Origin: Bacteroides sp.
Lineage (GTDB): Bacteria; Bacteroidota; Bacteroidia; Bacteroidales; Muribaculaceae
Assembly: GCA_014801735.1 (NCBI GenBank)
Contig: JAAVDO010000016.1
Span: forward strand, 1-50,248
Direction: 5' to 3'
Length of the DNA stretch: 50,248 bases
In this document: positions 42,717 through 50,248 of the stretch, piece after piece
Position numbering within the stretch: position 1 is the stretch's first letter
How the letters are laid out: each line of letters starts with the position of its first letter
The notes under the pieces: model-generated
Seen by the model: the letters and a program-made list of their open reading frames with translations, nothing else
The model's database searches: none
What the model was told of the DNA's origin: nothing
Translations under genes and position numbers: made by a program

Positions 42717-42958
42717 GCATAAGTTTCGGTAGTAGCGAAATCCGCGGGGCGATTCTCCCTGTTTTTTTCAGTTTTTTTCATGATTCGGTTTGGAAATCCG
42801 GCGAAGCAATCAGGCGGATAGCTGCCAGGCAATGCGGTGCGTATCGGTGTGCGGGCGCATTGTGGCCGTATTAGTTTATGAATAAGCTTTTCGCTGTTGA
42901 TTTTTAGCAGAATGGGATTTTTTGACCGCGCATGGAATGTTTTGTCGGCAAAAAACGT

Positions 42959-42966
42959 TAATTTTG
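42959..42966 (+). promoter_or_regulatory. -7 box of the unknown protein-cyclophilin-M16 operon
   Basis: TAATTTTG matches TAnnTTTG, 14 bases before the ATG at 42981 and 26 before the ATG at 42993. A TTTG at 42941-42944 gives a short 14-base spacer. Confidence 0.6.
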
Positions 42967-42980
42967 CAATTCAAACCATA

Positions 42981-43367
42981 ATGAAAACCATAATGGACAA
43001 CGAACTGAAACATCTCAAAGAGGATGCCGACGGACTGCTGACCTACGAATATATAGCCAATCATATAGAAGGCTGCCGTGAGCAGATGCCTGAGCTTGTC
43101 AGCAATATGATTGAAGTAGACAAATCCGGACAGTTTCTGGTGAGTGCCGCCCGCTATCTGTGTGCGATCGACCGTACAACCTATCACGACGAGATATACC
43201 GTCTGGTCTCCGCAGCCATCGACCGCGACCGTGAACGCAAGTATATAGCCGATCTGCTTCCGAGTGTGTGGGGTGCCGACTATGCCAACAGAGTAGGTGA
43301 GCTCAGTGCCTCCGACGACAATTTCCGTCGCATTTACAAACGTGTGTACGTGAAAAACGGCATCTGA
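42981..43367 (+). CDS. Unknown small helical protein
   Basis: 128 residues from ATG 42981 (ATG 42993 is possible; the frame before 42959 is upstream of the promoter box and is dropped). Mostly helical and charged, with no signal peptide or membrane helix. Stretches such as FLVSAARYLCAIDRTTYHDEIYRLV and YIADLLPSVWG, shown in parts, could not be assigned to a family. It precedes the cyclophilin gene by 29 bases on the same strand, so it is likely cotranscribed with it. Confidence 0.65.
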   Translation: MKTIMDNELKHLKEDADGLLTYEYIANHIEGCREQMPELVSNMIEVDKSGQFLVSAARYLCAIDRTTYHDEIYRLVSAAIDRDRERKYIADLLPSVWGADYANRVGELSASDDNFRRIYKRVYVKNGI

Positions 43368-43396
43368 CTTTTTTATCCTCCGCTTGTTAGACAGAT

Positions 43397-44269
43397 ATGC
43401 GCAGACTTTCAATTCTCGCAGCGGTTATAATGGCTATCACTATGGCCGCCGCTGCATATGCCATTTCATCAAAATCAGTTAATGCTATGAACGATCAGCA
43501 GACAACAGGTATTCCTCAGAAGGATGTAGTAGTAGAAATGAACACCACGATGGGAGCGGTCAAGATCCTGCTTTACGGAGATACGCCCCGGCACCTCGAA
43601 AATTTCGTCAAGCTCGTTAACGAAGGCTACTATGACGGTGTTCTGTTTCACAGAGTGATCAATGATTTTATGGTGCAGACCGGAGATCCCGATTCGAAGG
43701 ATGCTCCTGCCGGCAAGATGCTCGGTATGGGCGGTCCTGACTATAAGATCGAGGCCGAATTCGTATATCCCCGCCATTTCCATAAGCGCGGTGCCTTGGC
43801 TGCCGCCCGCGAGGGTGACGCATCGAATCCTACGAAGGCTTCTTCGGGTTCGCAGTTCTATATCGTGACCGGAAAAACATATTCGCCGGCTCAGCTCGAC
43901 CAGATGGAACAGCGCCTTCAGCTTGAACAGCAGAAGACCATTTTCGGTGAACTCGCCTCGCAACACCGCGACAGCATCATGTCGATGCGCCGCAACCGTG
44001 ATCAGGCCGGCCTCGCCGCTCTTCAGGAGAAGCTGATCGAGCAGAGCGCCTCGATAGTGAAGCAGAATCCCGTGAAGTTTACCGACGAGCAGCGCGAAGC
44101 CTATTCGACCGTCGGCGGCACACCACATCTTGACGGTAGCTATACCGTGTTTGGCGAAGTCATCGAGGGTATGGATGTGGTCGATAAGATTCAGAAAGTC
44201 GAGACCGACCGTAACGACCGTCCTCAGGAAGACGTGCGCGTTATATCGATGAAGGTCGTCAAGGAGTGA
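43397..44269 (+). CDS. Secreted cyclophilin-type peptidyl-prolyl cis-trans isomerase
   Basis: 290 residues. A signal peptide (about 1-22) precedes a cyclophilin domain with VLFHRVINDFMVQTGDP (catalytic Arg, Phe, Gln residues), GALAAAR, SGSQFYIVTG and, after an insertion of about 70 mostly helical, Gln-rich residues (about 155-225), GSYTVFGEVIEGMDVVDKI. It catalyses proline isomerisation of exported proteins. The insertion splits the barrel between two conserved strands. The next gene, an M16 peptidase, starts 7 bases on. Confidence 0.92.
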   Translation: MRRLSILAAVIMAITMAAAAYAISSKSVNAMNDQQTTGIPQKDVVVEMNTTMGAVKILLYGDTPRHLENFVKLVNEGYYDGVLFHRVINDFMVQTGDPDSKDAPAGKMLGMGGPDYKIEAEFVYPRHFHKRGALAAAREGDASNPTKASSGSQFYIVTGKTYSPAQLDQMEQRLQLEQQKTIFGELASQHRDSIMSMRRNRDQAGLAALQEKLIEQSASIVKQNPVKFTDEQREAYSTVGGTPHLDGSYTVFGEVIEGMDVVDKIQKVETDRNDRPQEDVRVISMKVVKE

Positions 44270-44276
44270 TGCTCCG

Positions 44277-45512
44277 ATGATCAGATATTCGACCCATACT
44301 CTTGCCAACGGTCTGAGGGTTGTATGGCATCCGGACCTCAACACCTCGATGGTGGCCGTTGATATTCTTTACAATGTCGGTGCCCGGGATGAAAATCCCG
44401 AGCGCACGGGCATGGCTCATCTGTTCGAGCACCTGATGTTCGGCGGATCGGCCAACGTGCCCGATTATGATGCCGCTCTCGACAATGCAGGTGGCATCAA
44501 TAATGCATGGACAAGCAACGACTTCACCAACTTCTACGATATTCTGCCGGCTGTCAATATCGAGACGGCTCTGTGGGCCGAGAGCGACAGAATGCTCTCG
44601 CCGGCCCTCAGCGATAGAGCGATCGACGTCCAGCGGGCAGTGGTGATTGAAGAATTCAAGCAGGTGTGCCTCAACCGTCCTTACGGCGACCTTGACCATC
44701 ATCTGCGTTCGTTGATCTACACCTCTCATCCCTATCGGTATCCGACCATCGGTCTGACGCCGGAGCATATCGAAGTTGTGTCGGCTTCCGATGTCAGAAG
44801 TTTTTTCGACACTCACTATGCTCCCAATAATGCCGTGCTTGTGATATCCGGCAATATTCAGGAAGAGCGAGCTTTCAGGCTTGCCGAGAAATATTTTGGC
44901 GAGATTCCGCGGCACGACATTGCTCCGAGGCTTTACCTTCCCGAACCGGTCATAACAGCACCGCGACGGAAAGAGGTGACGGGGAAGGTGCCATGCACGT
45001 CGCTGACCATAGCTTTCCAGATGCCCGGTGCGATGGAAAGCGGGTTTATGGAATGTGATATGATTTCCGATGTGCTTGCCAACGGCAATTCTGCCCGTCT
45101 GATCCGCGATGTTGTGATGACCGGCGATGTCATCACCGAAGCCGATGCATCAATCGTAGGAAGCGAGGAGCCGGGTCATATAATGATCAATGCGCGTCTG
45201 CGAGAGAACACCGACGCGGCGATAGCGCGTGCCGAGGAGCTGCTTTGGCGTCAGATAACACGCATGACCGAGGAACGCGTGAGCGACAAGGAATTGTTGC
45301 GTTGTCATGCCCGCTATGAGAGTATGCAGACCTTCGGAAGCATAGCCTATAGTGACTGTGCGACCGATCTGGCACTTCACGTTATGAGGGGCGAGGACAT
45401 CAATACAAAGGTTGAGCGCTACCGTTCGATTACGGCAGAAGCTCTGCAGGACACTGCCCGCAGAATTCTTGATCCCGCGAAATCCTGCACCCTGATCTAT
45501 CGGCCCGAGTAG
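44277..45512 (+). CDS. M16 family (insulinase/pitrilysin-like) zinc peptidase
   Basis: 411 residues, a single-unit M16B-type protein. The inverted zinc motif HLFEH (about 44-48) and the downstream IEEFKQ glutamate lie in the N-terminal domain; the second M16 domain follows (about 180-400). No signal peptide is visible, so it may act in the cytoplasm, unlike the secreted cyclophilin encoded 7 bases upstream. It would degrade small peptides. A bidirectional terminator follows at 45585. Confidence 0.92.
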   Translation: MIRYSTHTLANGLRVVWHPDLNTSMVAVDILYNVGARDENPERTGMAHLFEHLMFGGSANVPDYDAALDNAGGINNAWTSNDFTNFYDILPAVNIETALWAESDRMLSPALSDRAIDVQRAVVIEEFKQVCLNRPYGDLDHHLRSLIYTSHPYRYPTIGLTPEHIEVVSASDVRSFFDTHYAPNNAVLVISGNIQEERAFRLAEKYFGEIPRHDIAPRLYLPEPVITAPRRKEVTGKVPCTSLTIAFQMPGAMESGFMECDMISDVLANGNSARLIRDVVMTGDVITEADASIVGSEEPGHIMINARLRENTDAAIARAEELLWRQITRMTEERVSDKELLRCHARYESMQTFGSIAYSDCATDLALHVMRGEDINTKVERYRSITAEALQDTARRILDPAKSCTLIYRPE

Positions 45513-45584
45513 GGAAAAACGAGAAAAAGCTCTCAGTCCGGATGCAAAACCATCAGTAAGCTACTATCGGAGTATAAAACAACA

Positions 45585-45624
45585 TCCCGGAATATCTGCT
45601 TGTTAGTAAAGCGATATTCCGGGA
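45585..45624. terminator. Bidirectional terminator between the M16 and mgtE genes
   Basis: TCCCGGAATATC (45585-45596) pairs perfectly with GATATTCCGGGA (45613-45624). The plus strand continues CGCTTTTTGTTG, and the minus strand TGTTGTTTTATA. Confidence 0.85.
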
Positions 45625-45643
45625 CGCTTTTTGTTGTGACGGT

Positions 45644-47008
45644 TCAGGCGAGAGTGCTGAGCAGGGTGTTGGAGATGCTCATATAGATCACCATGCCTAT
45701 GATATCGTTGGTGATCGAAATAAACGGGCCTGTGGCCAGCGCAGGGTCGATTTTGAAGCGTTCGAGCGTCAGGGGTACGAATGTGCCGAAGACACTTGCG
45801 AATAGCACCACGGCCATCAGCGAAAGGCTCACGGCAATCGTGGTGACCTGATGTGCGCTGCCCAGACGGAACAGATTGTAAAGGAAAACTAACAGGGAGA
45901 TGATGCAACCGTTGATGAGGCCTACACCAAGCTCCTTGAAGAGCTGGCGCGCGGAGTTTCTCAGATCCATCGATCCGTTTGCAAGGCCCTGTACTACGAT
46001 AGCCGACGATTGGGTACCCACATTACCACCTGTACCTCCGATCAGGGGGATGAAGAGGGCAAGGGTGGGATCAACAGTAAAACCGGCTTCGAAATTGCCG
46101 AGAATCATTGAATTGCAAAGGCCTCCAACCATTCCTATAAGGAGCCAGGGCAGTCGTGCCTTGGTCTGTGTGAACAGAGTGTCGTCGCTTTCTACGTCGC
46201 TCGACAGACCGCTGGCCAACTGATAGTCGCGCTCGGTTGCCTCGCGCACGCGGTCCATTACGTCGTCGACGGTTATACGGCCGAGCAGACGACCGATAGA
46301 ATCCACGACGGGCATCGCAACAAGGTCATATTTCTCGAAATCAAGAGCCACCTCGTCGATAGGCGTGTCGGCTTTAACCGAGACCGGAGCTTCCTCCATC
46401 ACGTGCTTGATCTTCGAAACGCTCGGATGTGTAATGAGTTTCTTGAGCGGGAGCACACCACGCAGTTTGTTGTCGTTGTCTACCACATATACGTAGTAGA
46501 TCTCGTCCATATCTTCGGCCTGCATTCTCATCTGCTTGATGCACTCAGGCATACTCCAGTTCTCGTTGACAACGATCATCTCGGTGCCCATGAGGCCGCC
46601 GGCGGTGTCATCATCATATTTCAGAAGGTCGACAATATCGCCGGCCTGTTCTACGTCGTCGATGTGAGAAAGAATCTCCTCGCGGTCTTCCTCGTCGAGT
46701 TCCTGAATGATATCTACGGCGTCGTCGGTATCAAGATGCTCAAGCACCTGACGGGCGATCTCCTCGGCAGGCATATCCTTGAGGAGCTTGCGGCGGTCTT
46801 CCTCGTCGAGCTCCATGAGCACGTCGGCGGCAGTGTCGTCCTCAAGCAGCTCATACAGGTATTCCGCCTCCGCCAGGTTAAGCTCCTGATAGAGCTCGGC
46901 AATATCGGCGGGGTGGAGTTCGGAAAGTTCGCGTCGGGCTGCCTCATCATCATGTGCCTCGACAATTTTCCGTATCCGGTCAATATATTCGTCGTTGAAG
47001 TCGTTCAT
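45644..47008 (-). CDS. mgtE: Magnesium transporter MgtE
   Basis: 454 residues. A highly acidic N-domain (residues about 20-130, many Asp/Glu with the DDTAAD pattern) and two CBS domains (about 135-255) sense Mg2+. The C-terminal channel has about five helices (from about 275), including GGTGGNVGTQSSAI near 315. It is a Mg2+ channel closed when cytoplasmic Mg2+ is high. It starts 11 bases after the rsmA stop, so the two are cotranscribed. Confidence 0.95.
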   Translation of the reverse strand: MNDFNDEYIDRIRKIVEAHDDEAARRELSELHPADIAELYQELNLAEAEYLYELLEDDTAADVLMELDEEDRRKLLKDMPAEEIARQVLEHLDTDDAVDIIQELDEEDREEILSHIDDVEQAGDIVDLLKYDDDTAGGLMGTEMIVVNENWSMPECIKQMRMQAEDMDEIYYVYVVDNDNKLRGVLPLKKLITHPSVSKIKHVMEEAPVSVKADTPIDEVALDFEKYDLVAMPVVDSIGRLLGRITVDDVMDRVREATERDYQLASGLSSDVESDDTLFTQTKARLPWLLIGMVGGLCNSMILGNFEAGFTVDPTLALFIPLIGGTGGNVGTQSSAIVVQGLANGSMDLRNSARQLFKELGVGLINGCIISLLVFLYNLFRLGSAHQVTTIAVSLSLMAVVLFASVFGTFVPLTLERFKIDPALATGPFISITNDIIGMVIYMSISNTLLSTLA

Positions 47009-47019
47009 GCGATAGGGTT

Positions 47020-47823
47020 TTAGTCGGTCGAGTGAGAAGCGGTTATCATGTTGGTTAGATCGATGAACTGCTGAACGCTCAAAGCTTCGGGGCGCAGTTG
47101 CATCAGGCTTTCGCTGTGGGCCGGGAGCCCTTTAGGTCCGATCAGAGGCTTGAGAGAACTGCGCAGCATCTTGCGGCGCTGACCGAAAGCCGTCTTGACC
47201 ACGGTCTTGAGCGTACGTTCGTCGCATCCCGGATCGGTCACCGAATTGCGTGTCATACGGATCACACCGCTCTTCACTTTCGGTGGAGGGCAGAACACGT
47301 GCTCGTCGACGGTGAAAAGGTATTCAACATCGTACCACACTTGAAGGAGCACACTCAGTATTCCGCGTGTGCGGCTTCCGGGAGGTGCCGCCAGGCGCTC
47401 GGCAACCTCACGCTGCAACATGCCTGAACAGCACACCACACGGTCGCGGTAGTCAAGCACATGGAAAAATATCTGTGACGAAATATTATATGGGTAGTTG
47501 CCGATCACGCATATATTTTTGGAGTCGGGATATAGAGTGTTCAGGTCGGTGGTAAGGAAATCGCCCTGAAGTATTCCTCCCTTCGCTGCAAGCTCCGGAA
47601 AATGTGTCCGAAGATATTCAACGCTCTCGACGTCGATTTCGGCCACGGTCACGTCATGGCCGGCTTCGAGCAATGGGCGTGTCAGCATTCCCATGCCGGG
47701 GCCTACCTCGATCACGGGCACACCTACATAGTCATTGAGTGTGTCGGCTATTCGGCGGGCAATATTACTATCGGTCAGAAAATGCTGGCCAAGGGCTTTC
47801 TTTGGTTTAACGGCTGGGCGCAC
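47020..47823 (-). CDS. rsmA: 16S rRNA (adenine1518/1519-N6)-dimethyltransferase
   Basis: 267 residues, the normal KsgA length. The N-terminal KKALGQHFL opening, the SAM-binding VIEVGPGMGMLTRPLL (about 37-52), and the catalytic NYPYNISSQIF motif (about 108-118) are present, with the C-terminal helical domain. It dimethylates two adjacent adenines near the 3-prime end of 16S rRNA during 30S maturation. Operon with mgtE. Confidence 0.96.
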   Translation of the reverse strand: MRPAVKPKKALGQHFLTDSNIARRIADTLNDYVGVPVIEVGPGMGMLTRPLLEAGHDVTVAEIDVESVEYLRTHFPELAAKGGILQGDFLTTDLNTLYPDSKNICVIGNYPYNISSQIFFHVLDYRDRVVCCSGMLQREVAERLAAPPGSRTRGILSVLLQVWYDVEYLFTVDEHVFCPPPKVKSGVIRMTRNSVTDPGCDERTLKTVVKTAFGQRRKMLRSSLKPLIGPKGLPAHSESLMQLRPEALSVQQFIDLTNMITASHSTD

Positions 47824-47895
47824 GGCAAAATGAGATTCTATGTTGTGAGATCATTTCCGCAGAGTGTCGAAACTCAGCGGCGCTGAATGTTCTTG

Positions 47896-47903
47896 CAAAA
47901 TTA
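47896..47903 (-). promoter_or_regulatory. -7 box of rsmA-mgtE
   Basis: TAATTTTG on the minus strand matches TAnnTTTG, 73 bases before the rsmA ATG. No clear -33 partner. Confidence 0.6.
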
Positions 47904-47974
47904 ATGCTTTAATGGCGAAAAACAGCCCCTCCGTTCCATTTTATTTGTTTTGTCCGCCACATGAAGACATAAAA

Positions 47975-47999
47975 AGCTCTGACTCATGGAGCCAGAGCT
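47975..47999 (-). terminator. Terminator of the tRNA-Pro gene
   Basis: AGCTCTG (47975-47981) pairs with CAGAGCT (47993-47999) with an inner CTC/GAG; the minus strand continues TTTTTATG. Confidence 0.8.
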
Positions 48000-48008
48000 A
48001 AATATCTG

Positions 48009-48081
48009 TCGGGGTGAGAAGACTCGAACTTCCGACCTCCACGTCCCGAACGTGGCGCGCTGCCAACTGTGCTACACCCCG
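48009..48081 (-). tRNA. tRNA-Pro, anticodon CGG
   Basis: 73 bases with a seven-pair acceptor stem CGGGGTG/CACCCCG, discriminator A, anticodon stem CCACG/CGTGG with loop TTCGGGA (anticodon at 48046-48048), and a T-arm with GTTCGAGTC. The CCA end is not encoded in full (ACA follows). It has its own -7 box at 48098 and a terminator downstream. Confidence 0.96.
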
Positions 48082-48097
48082 CAGCTCAATTGCGGCA

Positions 48098-48105
48098 CAA
48101 AGGTA
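48098..48105 (-). promoter_or_regulatory. -7 box of tRNA-Pro
   Basis: TACCTTTG on the minus strand matches TAnnTTTG and lies 17 bases before the tRNA. Confidence 0.65.
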
Positions 48106-48151
48106 GATATATTTTTTGAAATATCCCAGATCTGAGCCTAAAATATTCAAT

Positions 48152-48325
48152 TTATTTATCAAATTTCCTCAGAAAACGGTTTGTCCTGACTCTGACCGGC
48201 GAAAAAGAATGGGTATGGCGTCCCAATATATAACGGTCGACAACAGCGCCGATAAGTATAGCGATGCAAACGGCGGAAATTATGATCAGCCAGGCGTAGA
48301 ATGCGTGTTCGTGGGGAGGATACAT
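48152..48325 (-). CDS. Small single-span membrane protein, 57 residues
   Basis: ATG at 48325, TAA at 48152. The peptide begins MYPPHEHAFYAW, then one hydrophobic helix (about residues 12-29, WLIIISAVCIAILIGAVV), and ends with a basic arginine-rich tail (RVRTNRFLRKFDK). The positive-inside rule places the C-terminus in the cytoplasm. It is not an opposite-strand echo of another gene. No promoter box was found; the POT terminator lies just upstream and the tRNA downstream. Function unknown. Confidence 0.55.
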   Translation of the reverse strand: MYPPHEHAFYAWLIIISAVCIAILIGAVVDRYILGRHTHSFSPVRVRTNRFLRKFDK

Positions 48326-48384
48326 AGTGTGAGGATATTTATCAGTTTGTAAAAAATGGATTCTTTCTGTTTCTGAAATAACAA

Positions 48385-48419
48385 CATCCCGCAGACGCCG
48401 TTAGTTCGCCTGCGGGATG
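48385..48419 (-). terminator. Terminator of the POT transporter gene
   Basis: CATCCCGCAG (48385-48394) pairs perfectly with CTGCGGGATG (48410-48419). The minus strand continues TTGTTATTTC, 21 bases after the stop. Confidence 0.75.
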
Positions 48420-48440
48420 CGTAAATGTGAGAAAAAAATG

Positions 48441-50147
48441 TCAGATAGCGTCGTCCTCTATGGTTTCGAGGGCATCGGCTTCGGCCTCGGGCGAAGGGGT
48501 ATCGCCTGTAGCGGCCTCAAGCTTCTTCATGATCGAGAAGATAAATCCGGCCGAGAGCAGGCACAGGGCGATGAGGATAGCCCAGATAACCCATACAGGC
48601 ATATTGCCCCAGAGAAGCATGGGGATCGAAACAAGGTAGTTGCCTACGGCTGTAGCGGCAAACCATCCGCCCATCATAGCGCCCTTAAGTTTGGGAGGGG
48701 CAACCTTCGATACAAACGAGATTCCCATTGGCGACAGGAGAAGTTCGGCGAAGGTCAGCAGGAGATAGGTAGATATAAGCCAGTTTGGCGACACGGCACC
48801 TGTAGTGCCCGTGAGCGAAAGCGAGCCTGCTATCATCACGCAGTAGGCCAGACCTGCCATCAGCATACCATAGCCGATCTTGCGGGGTGCGGAAGGTTCT
48901 TTCTTGCGCTTGGCGAGCCAACCGAACAGAGCCAGCGACACCGGAGTCAGAGCTACCACATAGAAAGGATTGAACTGCTGATACTGCTGAGGCTGGATTC
49001 CGCTTACAGGTTCGGGAGTAGAGTCGTAGAATAGGTACAGACCCACGGCGACTCCTACGATCAGGAATGCGCATAATAGCTGAGTGAAGCGGTTTTTCGA
49101 CTGAAACAGACTGAAGAGCGAGTAAACACCTACAATGATGAGCGTAAGGGCCCATACGTTGAAGCCTATGCGCGTCCAGCCATAAGAATCGGGGCTTGTG
49201 CAGCTCTTGGCAAACTCGGTCAGTGTAGCACCGTTCTGGTGGAATACCATCCAGAAGAATATTACCACTGCAAAGACAAGGAACAAGGCAACCACACGCT
49301 GTTTGGTCTGAGCGGGGGTCAGTTCAACGGTATTGGCTTGAGCGGCTTTGGCTCCTGTAGCGGCTGTGTTATCTGTGAGTATGTGGCGGTAGGTGGAACG
49401 GCCGAGGAAGTAGATGAGGAAGCTGATGATCAGTGAACCGCAAGCCACGGCGAAGGCATAACCGTAGCCGGTGGAAAGGGTAGCGATATAGTTCTGTGCG
49501 AAAGCAGTGAGATCGTTTCCTGCCGACATGCCGTTTTCAGATATCACGGCAATCAGCTCGGCGGCATTTTCCTGTCCGTCGAGGAATCCGTTGCATAGTG
49601 CGGGGAGAGTAGCCACATATTCGAGTCCGGCAGAGTGCATGGCGATGTTGGTCATCCATGTGGCCACCGACGGAGCGAAAAGCGAACCGATGTTGATGGC
49701 CATATAGAAGAGCGAGAAGGCCGTGTCGCGCTGCGACGAATACTGCGGATCGTTGTATAGGTCGCCTACCATCACCTGCAGGTTGCCTTTGAACAGACCT
49801 GTGCCGATTGCTATCAGGGCAAGAGCGGCGCAGAGGATCACGAGCGACGAAGTAGAGCGGATGTCGGTAGGTATCGACATTACAAGATAACCTACGAACA
49901 TGACGGCCAGACCTGTCACGACACATTTGTTGAAGTTCCATTTGTCGGCAACCCATCCGCCTATCAGCGGCATGAAGTAAACGAGGGCCAGGAAAATGGC
50001 ATAGATCTGTCCGGAAACGGTGGAGTCGAATCCGAACTTGGCCTGCAGGAACAGCAGGAATATGGCAAGCATGGTGTAGTAGCCGAAGCGCTCGCCTGTG
50101 TTGGCCAGCGCAAGCACATACAGGCCTGCCGGTTGATTCTTAAACAT
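48441..50147 (-). CDS. POT/PTR family proton-coupled oligopeptide transporter
   Basis: 568 residues from ATG 50147 (the frame's extension to 50189 begins with TTG inside the preceding gene). About twelve to fourteen hydrophobic helices. The signature LALANTGERFGYYTMLAIFLLFL, split here as ANTGERFGYY (the ExxERFxYY-type motif of PTR proteins) and FLLFLQ, lies at the N-terminus. GIGLFKGNLQVMVGDLY-like GTGLFKGNLQ follows, and the YMAINIGS segment. These import di- and tripeptides with protons, fitting a protein-fermenting gut bacterium. The acidic C-terminal tail is short and variable. Confidence 0.93.
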   Translation of the reverse strand: MFKNQPAGLYVLALANTGERFGYYTMLAIFLLFLQAKFGFDSTVSGQIYAIFLALVYFMPLIGGWVADKWNFNKCVVTGLAVMFVGYLVMSIPTDIRSTSSLVILCAALALIAIGTGLFKGNLQVMVGDLYNDPQYSSQRDTAFSLFYMAINIGSLFAPSVATWMTNIAMHSAGLEYVATLPALCNGFLDGQENAAELIAVISENGMSAGNDLTAFAQNYIATLSTGYGYAFAVACGSLIISFLIYFLGRSTYRHILTDNTAATGAKAAQANTVELTPAQTKQRVVALFLVFAVVIFFWMVFHQNGATLTEFAKSCTSPDSYGWTRIGFNVWALTLIIVGVYSLFSLFQSKNRFTQLLCAFLIVGVAVGLYLFYDSTPEPVSGIQPQQYQQFNPFYVVALTPVSLALFGWLAKRKKEPSAPRKIGYGMLMAGLAYCVMIAGSLSLTGTTGAVSPNWLISTYLLLTFAELLLSPMGISFVSKVAPPKLKGAMMGGWFAATAVGNYLVSIPMLLWGNMPVWVIWAILIALCLLSAGFIFSIMKKLEAATGDTPSPEAEADALETIEDDAI

Positions 50148-50169
50148 AACTCGGGGTGGAAATATTACG

Positions 50170-50248
50170 TTATTTGGTGACTCTTTCAAGCCAGTTTACC
50201 ATTGCGAACATGATACCCATCGATATCACGCAGACGCTCAGGAATACA
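50170..50248 (-). CDS. C-terminal 25 codons of another membrane protein, partial
   Basis: The frame enters from the right and ends TAA at 50170-50172, 22 bases before the POT start. It reads VFLSVCVISMGIMFAMVNWL and then ERVTK, a hydrophobic helix followed by a short charged tail. This suits the last helix of a transporter; a tandem POT paralogue is plausible because such genes often come in pairs, but the piece is too short to tell. Confidence 0.5.
   Translation of the reverse strand, partial: VFLSVCVISMGIMFAMVNWLERVTK

Larger units (their letters stand above)
42652..42980. other. 329-base divergent intergenic region between phoH and the unknown gene
   Basis: It holds the phoH -7 box (42709-42716, minus) and the -7 box of the plus-strand operon (42959-42966). 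Between them lie two copies of CAGTTTTTTTCA-like T-rich sequence near 42760-42780. No RNA or reading frame of note is seen. Confidence 0.6.

Noticed and set aside
42876..43412. 178-residue minus-strand open frame
   Set aside because: It runs over the promoter and coding region of the plus-strand operon; composition is of a shadow frame.
48116..48352. 78-residue plus-strand open frame
   Set aside because: It has no signal, membrane or family features; the minus strand of the same region encodes a cleaner 57-residue membrane protein.
1..50248. CRISPR arrays, prophage or rRNA genes
   Set aside because: No regularly spaced repeats, no phage structural or integrase genes and no rRNA-like stretches were seen.

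Overview
The window looks like chromosome from a gut Bacteroidales, most likely a Muribaculaceae (S24-7) relative. The signs are the Bacteroidota promoter hexamer pattern (TAnnTTTG, several with TTG/TTTG about 20 bases upstream) in front of many genes, families largely confined to Bacteroidales (DUF4199, DUF5683, DUF5063, DUF6377-like, probable DUF6452/DUF6048), the glycine-lipid acyltransferase pair, and an oxalate-degrading frc-oxc-permease cluster of the kind reported in Muribaculaceae. The family assignment is inference; no rRNA gene is present.

Layout. 1-118: tip of an IS3-family element entering from the left. 232-5054: a seven-gene minus-strand operon (DUF4199 membrane protein, dolichol-phosphate-type glycosyltransferase, nitroreductase, a lipoprotein and a secreted partner, SDR oxidoreductase, rpiB) ending in a strong terminator. 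5.2-8.4 kb: MATE exporter and acyl-CoA synthetase on the plus strand. 8.4-11.4 kb: an outer-membrane-barrel/glycosyltransferase pair and gdhA. 11.5-15.9 kb: parA-parB-DUF5683-mltD, joining chromosome segregation to wall remodelling. 16.0-19.6 kb: pta-ackA-queA.

19.7-24.0 kb is the most accessory-looking part. It holds a 62-residue membrane peptide, a BASS-family transporter with a Crp/Fnr regulator, a membrane-anchored TPR/HTH regulator, and, in the 552-base gap, a previously unannotated minus-strand small RNA gene. That RNA has its own near-consensus promoter, several stems including a possible pseudoknot, and a textbook terminator. 24.0-25.9 kb carries glsA-glsB (glycine lipids). 26.0-33.9 kb carries a GNGPSL-motif putative glycosyltransferase opposite a long operon (beta-barrel, DUF5063, M18 aminopeptidase, NeuC/LegG-like epimerase, CBS-nucleotidyltransferase, obg, pgeF), suggesting part of a nonulosonic-acid or related sugar pathway.

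34.0-38.3 kb is an oxalate module: formyl-CoA:oxalate CoA-transferase, oxalyl-CoA decarboxylase and an AEC permease, with an intrinsic-terminator-like hairpin between frc and oxc. It is followed by an MFS exporter (38.6-39.7 kb), an ECF sigma/anti-sigma/secreted-protein operon (39.9-41.6 kb), phoH, and a divergent operon of an unknown protein, a cyclophilin and an M16 peptidase (43-45.5 kb). The right end holds mgtE, rsmA, tRNA-Pro(CGG), a 57-residue membrane peptide, a POT peptide transporter and the last codons of another membrane protein.

Most genes are ordinary core functions. The small RNA, the frc/oxc hairpin and the two small membrane proteins are the least explained signals.
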